A stretch of DNA of 35,373 nucleotides, taken from the NCBI GenBank assembly GCA_017858515.1, contig JAFMBM010000033.1, forward strand, positions 1 through 35,373, given 5' to 3'. Below the pieces are notes generated by a model. That model ran no database searches. It was not told the DNA's origin and saw nothing but the letters and a program-made list of their open reading frames with translations. A program made the position numbers and the translations under genes. Shown here piece by piece: positions 1 through 11,800 of the stretch (positions are counted from its first letter, which is position 1; every line of letters begins with the position of its first letter). This DNA is from Cryomorphaceae bacterium (GTDB taxonomy: Bacteria > Bacteroidota > Bacteroidia > Flavobacteriales > Schleiferiaceae).

Positions 1-3000
1 AGTACATGGGCAGGTCCCTTCACCTTCACCACAGGTTGTGCGGCTTTCTTAGCTCCCTATTTTGAGGATTTCGAAAATCTTCCACAGGGCCCGGGTGCTT
101 TCTTAGATTATGGAAACTGTTGGACAATGCCGAATATTACTACACCGAGATGGGAGACAGAAGATGCATCTGGAGCGAATGAGAACTCTCTTGCTACAGG
201 TCCTTTCTTTGACCATACTACCTTTGGAACAGCAGGAGGAACCTATTTCTACTTTGAAACGAGTGGAGGGGCTTTGGGAAGTAGCAACGAAATAACCACT
301 GCTGACATTGATGTTTCAGCTTTGGTTAATCCATATGTTGAATTTTGGTACCATATGTACGGTGCAACCATGGGTTCTATAGGTCTTGATGTTTGGAATG
401 CCACCAATGGTTGGACAAATGATTTGATTACTGTAGTTGGTCAGCAACAAACAGCGGGTGGAGATCCATGGAATAAAATAGGTGCAACATTGCCTTCAGG
501 ATATACTGGGGTTGTGCGCTTTAGAATACGTGGAATACGCGGTAGTTCATTTACTGGCGATGCATCTTTTGATGATTTCTCTGTAATTGAAGCGCCGGCT
601 TGTCCAGATATCAATAGTCTAGCAACAATTTTAGCTCAGGGTTTCCAGGCCAATATTGGTTGGAACGGTCAAGGGGGTACCAACTTTAATATCGAGTGGG
701 GACCTGCCGGCTTTGGTCAGGGTTCAGGTACAATACTTACGAGCACTGTAGATTCTGTTCTAATTACAGGATTGGCTCCAACAACATCCTACGATGTATA
801 TGTTCAGAATGATTGTGGTGCAGCTGGTACGAGTAACTGGTTTGGTCCGCTTACTTTCACTACCACTGTAACTTGTCCTGCACCAACAGCAGTTACAGCT
901 TCTCCAGCAACCACTGCAGCTACAATGAGTTGGCAGACTGGTGGTGCGGCTGATTTCAATTATGTGGTTGGTCCTTCTGGAACCACTCCGGCCTCAGGAA
1001 CTATCATGTCAGGAACAGGAGCGAGCGTCGTACTTTCTAGCTTAACACCTTCAACTTCTTATACCTTCTGGGTTAGAGATAGTTGCGGAGCAGGGGATGT
1101 TAGTACATGGACAGGTCCATTGAACTTTAATACACTGTGTGTTCCAGCGAGTATTCCCTATTTGAGAGACTTCAATGGAGCCAATTTCCCTCCTTTGTGT
1201 TGGGATTTAACAGGCGGTACTCAAACCGTTATTCAGAATGGTGGCCAGTATATGGAGGCGAACTTCTGGGGATGGACTTCAGGAAACTGGGCTCCGGCGA
1301 TGACAGAACCCATTACGATAAATCAGAATGCTCGAGTGAAATTCCGTTGGGCTCACTTGTACAGTACCACCTATCCATTGGATCAGATGATACTGATGGT
1401 TCGTTTGGCGAATTCGTCTACCTATGATACCCTAATCAATAAAATAGGTCCAACTTTCACCTCTCCAAATGCAACAAACACTGTTCCACCTCCTGCAGCG
1501 GATTTTGCTCAGGAAATCATCAACCTTGATCCAGCCATTTACACTGGACAAGATGTGGTTTTCTTGTTCCGTTTCAACTCAGGTTATGGACCGGATGTAT
1601 TTGTGGATGACTTTATAGTAGAGCCATTACCGGCTTGTCCTGAGCCTACTCAACCTAGTGTTGTAAATACCGGTTCATTCAGCGCCGATTTGTCATGGAC
1701 TAGCGGTGATCCTGCTGCTTCAACTTGGTACGTAGAGTATGGCCCTACAGGATTTGCTCCTGGAACTGGAACGACTGTAACGGTTACTTCTAATCCAGCG
1801 ACCATTTCAGGATTATCCTCTGCGACAAGTTACAGTTGGTTTGTTCGTGAATTGTGTCAGAATGGAACAGATACTTCTGGCTATTCAACACCTTCTTCCT
1901 TTACAACACTTTGTGCTCCATTTACAGCTCCTTATCTGGAAACATTTACCGGAGTTGCACCAGGCGTATTAGGAACAAATCCAGCGACTACCCTCTCAAA
2001 TTGTTGGGAGATAGGATCTTTTGGTCCTGGAACCACTTTGAGATGGGAAACAGAAGATGCAACGGGTGCCAATGAAAATAATGCGGGCACAGGTCCATTC
2101 TTTGACAATACTACTCCAACTACGGCAGGCGGAATGTATGTTTTCTTAGAATCTAGTTTTGGTGTACTTGGAAACACCGCTGCATTTACATCTCCACAGA
2201 TTGTTAAATCAGCGCTAACCACTCCAAATCTTTCTTTCGCTTACCATATGTACGGTGCAACCACCGATTCATTGAGAGTGGATATTTGGGATAATGTTAC
2301 TGCTGCATGGACTAACAATGTTTGGTCTGCCTTTGGTCAGCAACAACTAGCGGGTAGTGATCCATGGATTACTGCGAACATTGGCTTGGTCTCTTATGGA
2401 GATACAATCCGAGTGCGTTTTGTGGGTAGAAAAGGAACGAGTTTCACTGGTGATATTTCACTGGATGATATTCGTGTAGACGAAGCTCCAGCTTGTCCTT
2501 CTGCGTCATTGCTTACTACTGTTAATACCACCGCCTATACAGGAACGGTTGGCTGGACAGAAGGCTCTGTTGGTGCATCAGACTGGATTATAGAATACGG
2601 TCCTGCCGGATTTGCCCTTGGAACGGGAACAATTGTTTCTGCGACTACAAATCCATTTACGATAACAGGTCTAAATGCTGCTACTACGTATAATTTCTAT
2701 GTAAGTGAAGTTTGTCCGAATGGATTAGACACTTCATTGGCTGTAGGTCCAGGTGCGTTTAATACACTTTGTGCACCTATTTCTGCTCCATACATTCAGA
2801 CCTTTACTGGTACTGCACCGGGAATAATCGGTACTGCACCCACTCCTGTATTACTTCCAATTTGCTGGGATTTAGGAGGAACCACTGGAGGAGAGCGTTG
2901 GGAAACGGAAGATGCCACTGGAGCGAATGAGAATTCATTGGCAACAGGACCTTTCTTTGACAACACTACTCCAACTACTGCGGGTGGAATGTATGTGTAT

Positions 3001-5496
3001 TTAGAGACTTCAACGGGTGTAAGCACCTCGGGTCCTGCTCTATTCACTTCACCTGAGATCATACTTACTTCTTTAACAACTCCAAACCTGTCGTTTGCAT
3101 ACCATATGTACGGTGCAACTATGGATAGCTTGAGAGTAGATATTTTCGGAAACGGAATGTGGAACAATGGAGTATGGGGAATCTTTGGTCAGCAACAAAC
3201 TGCGGGTAGTGACCCTTGGTTGATTGCGAATATTCCATTGGCTTCGTATGGCGACACCATTCGAGTTCGATTTGCAGGTAAGAGAGGAACAAGTTTCACC
3301 GGTGATATCTCCTTAGATGACATCAGTGTAGACGAAGCTCCAGCTTGTCCAAGTCCTTCATCTTTGGGAGCGAATGCCATTACAGCTACAAGTGCAACTC
3401 TTACATGGAGTGCAGGCGCGGCGGGTGCAACAGCTTTCGTTGTGGAATACGGAATTGGAATAACTCAGCCTGGTACGGGAACAATTGTGTCTGCTAGCAC
3501 CACATCCTTAAACGTTACCGGATTGAGTTCCTCTTCTCAGTACTGCTTCTTCGTAAGAGAAGTTTGTCCGAACGGAGTGGATACTTCAAATGCAGTTGGA
3601 CCTTATTGTTTCAATACACTATGTGCGCCAGTGGCCCTACCCTATGCAACAGGATTTACAACAGAAACAGCGGGTACCTTCGGCACACAGCCGATTCGCA
3701 CAGCGTTGAACAATTGTTGGAATCTTGGTTCAGGAACAACTGCTGGATTCCGTTGGGAAACAGAAGATGCTTCGGGTGTGAATGAGAATTCATTGGCAAC
3801 TGGACCCTTCTTTGACAACACCACGCCTACTACGGTTGGAGGAATGTATCTCTTCCTAGAGACCAGTTCAGGTGCAACCGGAGATACGGCTGCGGCTACT
3901 TCGGCCCAGCTTGATCTAGGTGGAGGTAATGCTCAATTGGAGTTCTACTATCATATGTATGGTGCAACCATGGGTACCCTTGTTACTCAGATTAATGCAG
4001 GTGCCGGTTGGGTAAGCTTAGACTCTATTGTAGGTCAGCAGCAGACAGCAGGTTCAGATTCATTCTATCTGAGAACTATTCCATTGACTGGATATACAGG
4101 TATTGTTACTCTGAAATTCTTAGGAGTGAGAGGAACATCCTTTACTAGCGATATGTCTATCGATGATATCTCGGTAATTACCTTGGGTAATCCAAACTGT
4201 GCCGCACCAACTGCTTTGTCAGCGACGCCTTCTTGTGCTTCTGCAACGGTTAACTGGACTTCAGGTTCAGGAACATCCTTCTTGGAGTACGGTCCGAATG
4301 GATTTGTGCCTGGTACTGGAACCATTATGAGTCCGGCAACCAGCCCAGCTACGATTAGTGGATTAGCTCAAGCCACTGCATATTCAGTATATGTATACGA
4401 TGTATGCAATGGAGGAGTAGACACAAGCGCAGCGGCAACGGTGAACTTTACTTCTGCTTCAGGTCCAGTTGCTGCCTTTACTTTCTCTGTGAATCAGGGA
4501 ACAGTAAGCTTCAACGCATCCACTTCAACAGGAGGAACAACCTACGCTTGGGATTTTGGTGACTTAACATCGGGTACAGGTGTAAACACCACGCATACCT
4601 ATGCAACCAACGGTACGTATACAGTTGTATTAACCATTACAGATCCTGTGTGTGGAACAACAAGCACATCTACTCAAACGGTTGTAATTACAAACGTGGC
4701 AAGTTGTCCTCAGCCTTCTGGTTTGAATACATCGAATGTAGGTTGTGATTTTGCCGACTTAACGTGGAATAGTGTAAGTGGAAGTTCGATTGTGCAATAT
4801 GGTCCTGCTGGATTTACTCCAGGCACAGGAACCGTTGTAGCGGCTACTTCTCCTTATACATTGACTGGGTTAACTCTTGGAACAGCCTATGACTTCTGGG
4901 TAGCAGATATTTGTGCTGCAACAAGCGACACTAGCGGATACTCTGGTCCATTTACTTTTACTACTGCAACCGGACCACTTCCTACGATTGTAGTGTCTAG
5001 TAGTTTACAGACTGTATTTGGATCAGGTTCATTAGAGTGGACATTCGATGTAAGCAATTCATTGAATGCTACTGGCTACTTGTGGGATTTCGGTAACGGA
5101 ACTTCTTCAACCAGTGCAACTCCAACGGCAGTATATGCTCAAGCAGGAACCTATGCTGTTCAATTGACCGTTTCCAATGGTTGTGGATCGGTTGATACGG
5201 TCTTCAATGTTATGCCAATCATTAGCTTGTCTGAACTAGAGATCTTAAGTTCTATGAGCCTATTCCCGAATCCAACTTCGGATATCGTGAAAGTGGTAAT
5301 TGAGAACAATGATTTAGCAGACTATCAATTTGAATTAACCGATGCATTAGGACGTGTTCTAGAGCAGCGAGAGTCTTCTGATCAGTCAGGTAGAACGGAA
5401 GAGATCTTTGATCTTTCTGCAATGCCAAAAGGAATTTATATGCTTCGTGTTTCAACAGGTGGCGAATCGGTAACGAGAAGAATCTCTCGGAACTAA
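1..5496 (+). CDS. Giant T9SS-sorted MAM/Fn3/PKD repeat protein, 5' end outside window
   Basis: The frame is open from base 1, so this is the C-terminal 1,831 residues of a larger secreted protein; the ATG at 127 lies inside a module and is not the start. Modules by base position: end of an Fn3 (1-48), MAM-like (49-600), Fn3 (601-873), Fn3 (874-1137), a second beta-rich module (1138-1635), Fn3, MAM-like (1912-2493), Fn3, MAM-like (2770-3346), Fn3, MAM-like (3625-4197), Fn3, PKD (about 4464-4695), Fn3, PKD (about 4978-5215) and a type A sorting domain (about 5220-5496, with LFPNPTSD and KGIYMLRV). MAM-like modules carry YHMYGAT, GQQQTAG and a DDI/DDF end; PKD domains carry WDFGD/WDFGNG. Known for the family: such proteins cross the outer membrane through T9SS, are trimmed at the C-terminus and are often anchored. 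Inference: a surface adhesin or matrix protein; no catalytic motif seen. Confidence 0.93.
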   Translation, partial: STWAGPFTFTTGCAAFLAPYFEDFENLPQGPGAFLDYGNCWTMPNITTPRWETEDASGANENSLATGPFFDHTTFGTAGGTYFYFETSGGALGSSNEITTADIDVSALVNPYVEFWYHMYGATMGSIGLDVWNATNGWTNDLITVVGQQQTAGGDPWNKIGATLPSGYTGVVRFRIRGIRGSSFTGDASFDDFSVIEAPACPDINSLATILAQGFQANIGWNGQGGTNFNIEWGPAGFGQGSGTILTSTVDSVLITGLAPTTSYDVYVQNDCGAAGTSNWFGPLTFTTTVTCPAPTAVTASPATTAATMSWQTGGAADFNYVVGPSGTTPASGTIMSGTGASVVLSSLTPSTSYTFWVRDSCGAGDVSTWTGPLNFNTLCVPASIPYLRDFNGANFPPLCWDLTGGTQTVIQNGGQYMEANFWGWTSGNWAPAMTEPITINQNARVKFRWAHLYSTTYPLDQMILMVRLANSSTYDTLINKIGPTFTSPNATNTVPPPAADFAQEIINLDPAIYTGQDVVFLFRFNSGYGPDVFVDDFIVEPLPACPEPTQPSVVNTGSFSADLSWTSGDPAASTWYVEYGPTGFAPGTGTTVTVTSNPATISGLSSATSYSWFVRELCQNGTDTSGYSTPSSFTTLCAPFTAPYLETFTGVAPGVLGTNPATTLSNCWEIGSFGPGTTLRWETEDATGANENNAGTGPFFDNTTPTTAGGMYVFLESSFGVLGNTAAFTSPQIVKSALTTPNLSFAYHMYGATTDSLRVDIWDNVTAAWTNNVWSAFGQQQLAGSDPWITANIGLVSYGDTIRVRFVGRKGTSFTGDISLDDIRVDEAPACPSASLLTTVNTTAYTGTVGWTEGSVGASDWIIEYGPAGFALGTGTIVSATTNPFTITGLNAATTYNFYVSEVCPNGLDTSLAVGPGAFNTLCAPISAPYIQTFTGTAPGIIGTAPTPVLLPICWDLGGTTGGERWETEDATGANENSLATGPFFDNTTPTTAGGMYVYLETSTGVSTSGPALFTSPEIILTSLTTPNLSFAYHMYGATMDSLRVDIFGNGMWNNGVWGIFGQQQTAGSDPWLIANIPLASYGDTIRVRFAGKRGTSFTGDISLDDISVDEAPACPSPSSLGANAITATSATLTWSAGAAGATAFVVEYGIGITQPGTGTIVSASTTSLNVTGLSSSSQYCFFVREVCPNGVDTSNAVGPYCFNTLCAPVALPYATGFTTETAGTFGTQPIRTALNNCWNLGSGTTAGFRWETEDASGVNENSLATGPFFDNTTPTTVGGMYLFLETSSGATGDTAAATSAQLDLGGGNAQLEFYYHMYGATMGTLVTQINAGAGWVSLDSIVGQQQTAGSDSFYLRTIPLTGYTGIVTLKFLGVRGTSFTSDMSIDDISVITLGNPNCAAPTALSATPSCASATVNWTSGSGTSFLEYGPNGFVPGTGTIMSPATSPATISGLAQATAYSVYVYDVCNGGVDTSAAATVNFTSASGPVAAFTFSVNQGTVSFNASTSTGGTTYAWDFGDLTSGTGVNTTHTYATNGTYTVVLTITDPVCGTTSTSTQTVVITNVASCPQPSGLNTSNVGCDFADLTWNSVSGSSIVQYGPAGFTPGTGTVVAATSPYTLTGLTLGTAYDFWVADICAATSDTSGYSGPFTFTTATGPLPTIVVSSSLQTVFGSGSLEWTFDVSNSLNATGYLWDFGNGTSSTSATPTAVYAQAGTYAVQLTVSNGCGSVDTVFNVMPIISLSELEILSSMSLFPNPTSDIVKVVIENNDLADYQFELTDALGRVLEQRESSDQSGRTEEIFDLSAMPKGIYMLRVSTGGESVTRRISRN
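49..1911 (+). repeat. Copy 1 of a 1.86-kb collinear block shared by the two giant genes
   Basis: MAM-like, Fn3, Fn3, second module and Fn3 follow in the same order as at 8335-10197. The offset is exactly 8286 bases at every boundary checked: 49/8335, 601/8887, 874/9160, 1138/9424, 1636/9922 and 1912/10198. The copies differ by many substitutions but have no net insertion or deletion in any module. Similarity continues left to base 1. Confidence 0.85.
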
Positions 5497-5520
5497 GTAA
5501 AAAATGAATTTCTTTGAGAA

Positions 5521-5548
5521 CGCCCCGCAATTGCGGGGCGTTTTTTTT
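5521..5548 (+). terminator. Rho-independent terminator after the first giant gene
   Basis: A perfect 20-base inverted repeat (CGCCCCGC AA TT GCGGGGCG) starts 25 bases after the stop and is followed by eight T. Its stem is the same as that of the terminator after the second giant gene at 12635-12662. Confidence 0.93.
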
Positions 5549-5823
5549 GCATGATTTTCATAAAAGATAAATTCAAAAGTGAAGCGAGCGTAGCCCTGAA
5601 ATCTTGATGAATTGCAATGTGGCTAGGGTACTATTTCTCTCTGATTAAGAAATATTTTGAAGCATCTAAATAGTTGAAATTCGTGTTTTTCATGCGAAAA
5701 GCCCATAAATGCTCAGAAAAAATATTTTTCGTCAGGCACTAGAGGTCAATAATTTAGAGTGGGATTTCAATACCTTTCGAAGCTTTTCATTGGCTTCAAA
5801 CCAACTAAAAACAGAACCTCAGC

Positions 5824-8800
5824 ATGAGACAAAAATTACTTTGGATTTCTTTGCTCTCTTCCGCCTCCATGCTTTTTGGTCAATGCCCACCGGCATCGCC
5901 ATTAGCTACGCCATTGATTGAGCCCTTCACCAGTGTTCCAGTGGGTGTTTCTGGAACCCTTTCCAATTGTTGGATCGCGGGGAGCGGTGCTGCCGCAGCC
6001 TTTCGTTGGGAAACGGAAAATTCCAATGGTGCGAATGAAAATTCACTAGCAACGGGACCTTTCTTCGACAATACTACGCCCTCAACTATTGGAGGCATGT
6101 ATATCTATCTTGAAACATCATCAGGCGTAGCCAATGATTCTGCCTTTTTTACTAGTCCAGATATTGACCTTACTCCTTTAAGCAATCCGGAATTGTCTTT
6201 CGCTTACCATATGTATGGGGCAACCATGGGCAATTTGTTCGCCCAAGTATGGGATGGTACCTCATGGAATACAGAGGTAAGTTTAATAGGTCAGCAGCAA
6301 GCGGCTGGGAATACGCCTTGGAATATTGTGACAATACCTTTGACTTCCTATTCAGGAACTATTAAAGTCCGCTTTAAAGGAACGCGAGGAACCTCTTTCA
6401 CTGGGGATATGAGCATAGACGATATCTCCATTGCTAACCCACAGGCTTGCCCTAGCCCCTCATTGTTGACAGCAACTCAGATTGGAGCTTATTCGGCAAC
6501 CCTTGGTTGGACTCCTGGAAATTCCGGTGCTACTTGGAATATAGAATATGGACCTACTGGATTTACGCTTGGAACAGGTACTTTGGTAAGCAACCATTCT
6601 TCCACCTCATTAGCCTTAACAGGTTTAAATAGTTCTACTTCTTATGTTGCATATGTAACGGAGAATTGCTTAATAGGAGGAACTTCAAATACGGTTGGCC
6701 CCGTTAGCTTTTCAACTTTATGTGCACCATTTGTAGCTCCCTTTACTGAAGATTTTAGTGGCATTCCGATTGGAATATTCTTAGACTACGGTAACTGCTG
6801 GACGGTTCCAGGTACTAGCACTCCAAGATGGGAGTCTGAAGATGCTAGTGGAGCCAATGAGAATTCGTTAAATACAGGCCCTTTCTATGACAATACCACT
6901 TTCGGTACTGCCGGGGGTACTTATATGTATTTGGAAACTTCATCTGGAGCGGCAGGAGGACAAGGGTCTTTGATTTCTGGACAATTTGATGTAACGGCTT
7001 TAACGGCTCCTTATGTGGAGTTTTATTATCATATGTACGGGGCTACTATCGGAACTCTATTTGTAGATGTATTAGATACCAATTCTACTTGGCTTAATTT
7101 GTTAAGTGTGGTAGGTCAGCAACAAACTTCTGGAGGTGCTCCTTGGATTAAGACAGGTGCAAGTGTACCCTTGTATATTTCCGTTGCTAATACTGGAATC
7201 ATTCAATTTAGAGTACGTGGTCAGCGCGGAACTTCTTTTGATGGAGATATGTCTATAGACGATTTCTCAGTAATTGAAGCCCCTGCCTGTCCAGATCCTA
7301 CCTCTTTCTTCGCTAGCAATATCACGGGGACTTCTGCAGATTTTAGTTTCAACTCGAATTCTACTAGTTTCAATATAGAGTGGGGTCCGGTTGGATTTTC
7401 GCAAGGAACAGGTACACTTAGTTTGGCTACCACTTCACCTGCTACTGTTACCGGTCTTGCTCCAAATACCAGTTATTCAGCCTATATACAAGCCGATTGT
7501 GGTGTCAATGGAACGAGCACTTGGGTAGGTCCGATCAACTTCACTACCTCTTGTGCTACGGTGTCTATACCTTACCTTCAAGACTTTAATTCATGGCCAC
7601 CTAGTTGTGTTACTCTTACTGGTGGCACTCAAACTTTTGCCAATTCTTTGGTTGGGGGCAATTCCTATGCTTTTGCTAACTTCTGGGGTTGGACATCGGG
7701 AAATTGGGCTCGTATGATTACTCCCGAAATTGCTATTTCGGTTCCGGCACAAGTAAAGGTAGATTGGTCTCATTTGTATAGTGGTACCTATCCATTAGAC
7801 CAGATGCTAGTAATGATTCAAGCATCTAGCCCAGGAGCGCCTATAGATACCTTAATCAATTTGGTAGGCCCCACATTTACAACGCCAGGCGCTGCCAATA
7901 CAGCTCCTACATCGGGAAGCTTCAGTCAGAGTATTGCCTTTATTCCTTCCTCTTATGTAGGACAGAATGCCCGAGTGACAGTTCGCGGCAATTCAGGTTT
8001 TGGTCCTAGTCTGTACATAGATAATCTTATTGTGGAGGCCGTGCCGTTGTGTCCTGATCCTACAAATATTACCGCAGCCAACATTACAGGAACAACAGCA
8101 GATATAAGCTGGTCTTTTGGTGGAACAGCCTCAGGAGGATGGACTATAGAATGGGGTCCTCAAGGATTCGGTCAAGGTAGTGGAACAATAGTTAACTCGT
8201 CCACCATTCCTGCAACAATTACTGGATTACAACCCCTCAGCTCTTACTCTGTTTATGTTCAGCAAAATTGTGGTACCAATGGTTTAAGTTCTTGGGCAGG
8301 ACCTTATAGCTTTACAACTGCATGTACCGCCTTTTCAGCTCCTTATTTTGAAGATTTCGAAAACCTTCCTCAAGCTCCAGGTGCTTTCTTAGACTACGGC
8401 AATTGCTGGAATATGCCCAATCTTACCACGCCTAGATGGGAAACGGAGTTGGCAACTGGCGTGAATACAAATTCATTGGCAACAGGACCTTTCTTTGATC
8501 ATTCTACTTTTGGAACGGCGGGTGGAACCTATTTCTACTTTGAAACAAGTGGTGGAACTACTGGAAGTACCAATGAATTGATTACTGCTAACGTAGATGT
8601 ATCCACCTTAACCACACCTTATGTTGAATTTTGGTACCATATGTATGGCGCTACCACGGGTACACTTGGTTTAGATGTTTGGAATAGTGCGTCAGGTTGG
8701 ACGAATGATATTATTCTATTAGTTGGTCAGCAGCAAACGGCAGGATCAGATCCTTGGTCAAAAGTGGGCGCTGTTCTTCCCGCAGGGTATAATGGAGTAG

Positions 8801-11800
8801 TGCGATTTAGATTCCGCGGAATCAGAGGTACTTCGTTTACAGGGGATATTTCAATAGACGATTTCTCGGTAGAAGAAGCTCCGCTTTGTCCGGATGTATC
8901 CAGTATTGTTGGAATATTAATTCAAGGCAATCAAGCCAATATTGGATGGAATGGACAAGGTGGTACCAATTTTAATATTGAGTGGGGACCAGCTGGTTTT
9001 GGACAAGGCTCAGGTACTGTTTTAACTTCATCAACAGACTCAGTGCTAATTACGGGTCTCACGGCTACCACCTCTTATGATGTATACGTTCAAAATAGTT
9101 GCGGTATAAATGGATTAAGTGGATGGACTGGTCCTTTTACATTCACAACTACGGTTACTTGTCCAGCTCCTTCTGCTGTAATAGCTGCGGCGTCTACTAG
9201 TTCAATTAGCTATAGCTGGCAAACAGGCGGAGCGAATAACTTCAATTATGTATTTGGTCCTTCGGGTACTACACCTCTTTCAGGAACTATTCTTTCGGGA
9301 ACGGGTTCGAGCATAACGGTACCTGGATTAAATCCTTCCACCTCCTATGCATTTTGGATAAGAGACAGTTGTGGACCTGCAGATGTGAGTACTTGGGTTG
9401 GTCCTATTAATGCCAATACCCTTTGCGTAACGGCCTCAATGCCTTATCTGAGAGACTTTGACGGTGCAAATTTCCCTCCTCTTTGTTGGGATTTAACCGG
9501 TGGAACCCAAACTTTAGCTCAGAATGGAAGCGATTATCTATTTGCAAACTTCTGGGGTTGGACATCAGGCAATTGGGCAAGGGCTACTACTGAACCTATT
9601 TTCATTAACCAAGATGCTAGAGTTCGTTTCAACTGGTCTCACCTTTATAGTGGTACTTATCCGCTCGACCAGATGTTACTGATGGTTCGATTGGCCAATT
9701 CAACCACCTTGGATACCTTGGTGAATTTGGTAGGTCCAACTTTCACAACACCCGGAGCAGCCAATACAGCTCCTGCGCCAGCGGGCAACTTTATTCAAGA
9801 ATCCATCAATCTAGACCCTGCAATTTATACAGGTCAGGATGTGGTATTTATGTTGAGATTTAACTCAGGTTTTGGTCCAAGTGTGTATGTAGACGACTTT
9901 ATAGTTGAAGCATTACCTGCTTGTCCTCAGCCAACTTCGCTTTCAGTTGCTAGTACTACTTCGAATTCTGCTTCTGTAAGCTGGACCAATGGAAGCACTG
10001 CTGCATCCACTTGGTTTGTGGAATACGGACCCACTGGATTTATGCCAGGAAATGGAACTACAGTAACCGTAACTTCAAATCCAACGGTTATTAATGGATT
10101 GAGTCCTTCGACCCAATACTCTTGGTATGTGCGTGAGCTTTGTCCAAATGGCGTAGATACATCATCGTATTCAGTCTCTTCTTCCTTCTCTACTCTTTGT
10201 GGAGCTATCACGGCTCCCTATCTGCAAACCTTTACAGGATTGGCAGCAGGATTAGTTGGGACCTATCCAACATCTCTGAGCTTAGTGAATTGCTGGGATC
10301 TGGGTGGAACTCAGGGTGGACAAAGATGGGAGACAGAGGATGCATCTGGAGCCAATGAGAATTCGTTAGCAACAGGTCCTTGGTTCGACAATACTACTCC
10401 TTCTGTAGCCGGAGGAATGTATATCTACCTTGAAACTTCAACGGGGGTAAGTACAAGTGGCCCGGCCATGTTTACTTCACCCGAAATTGTAACGAGCAGT
10501 TTAACCATTCCAAATCTTTCGTTTGCCTACCATATGTATGGAGCAACTATGGATACACTAAGGGTAGATGTATTCAGCAATGGAAGCTGGAATGTGAATG
10601 TGTTTGCACTCTTTGGCCAGCAACAAACTGCAGGTAATTCGCCTTGGCTTATCGCGAACGTTCCTTTATCTAGTTTCGGAGATACCATTCGAGTGCGTTT
10701 TGCGGGAAGAAGAGGAAGCAGCTTTACAGGAGATATATCGCTAGACGATATTCGAGTAGATGAAGCTCCCGCTTGTCCCAATCCAATTTCTCTGAGTGTA
10801 GCCTCCACTTCAACCACTTCAGCGACGGTTTCTTGGACAGCAGGTTCACCCACTGCCACCACTTGGTTTGTAGAAGTAGGAGCGCCTGGTTTTGCAATAG
10901 GTTCGGGTACATTCTCTACCGCCACAGCCATTCCGTATACCATTTCAGGTTTAAATGCTTCGGGCAATTACTGCTTCTATGTATATGAGCAATGTGCGAA
11001 TGGAGATACCAGTTTGGCAGCAGGTCCTGTTTGTTTTACCACTCAGTGTGGTACAGCAAGTATTCCTTATCTGAGAGACTTTAATACTTGGGCTCCAATT
11101 TGTTGGGACTTGACAGGGGGTACTCAAACATTTGCACAATTTAACAATACGATGATGCGGGGTAATTTCTGGGGTTGGACATCGGGTAACAATGCTAGAG
11201 CCACCACAGAGCCTATCCAGATTTCTCAAGACGCACAAGTAGAATTTGATTGGTCGCATTTATATAGTGCAACCTATCCGATAGACCAACTGTTGGTACT
11301 TGCTCAGATTCAAGGTTCAACATCATGGGATACCTTGGTTGACTTTATAGGTCCAAGCTTTACGGTAGGCGGAGCAGGTAATACAACTCCAGCAGCTAGC
11401 TTAGCACATCATATTGTGGCCTTAGATCCAGCGGTTTACACTGGTCAAACTATCCAATTGAGAATTATTGGAAATTCAGGCTTCGGTCCGGATGTTTTCA
11501 TAGACAACTTTGCTGTGAATCCGTATTCTACTTGTCCAGCTCCAACCAATTTGTCTTCAAACACGGTAACCTTGAATAGCGCCAATTTAACTTGGACCGC
11601 AGGCAGCACAACCGCAAGTACGTACTATGTGGAATATGGTCTAAATGGCTTTGTTTTAGGTACAGGTTCTATAGTGGCTAGCTCAACTGCTTCTTTATCC
11701 TTAACAGGCTTAAGTTCAGGCACAAACTATTGTGCCTACGTGAGTGAGCTTTGTTCTGGTGGTGATACTTCGGCTTATTCTGCTCCCGTTTGCTTCACCA

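Noticed and set aside
127..5496. ATG at 127 as the start of the first giant gene
   Set aside because: The frame is open from base 1 and encodes module sequence that matches the paralogue at 8286 bases further on; the true start is outside the window.
5709..5921. 70-codon frame overlapping the start of the second giant gene
   Set aside because: No protein feature; the signal peptide at 5824 explains the region.
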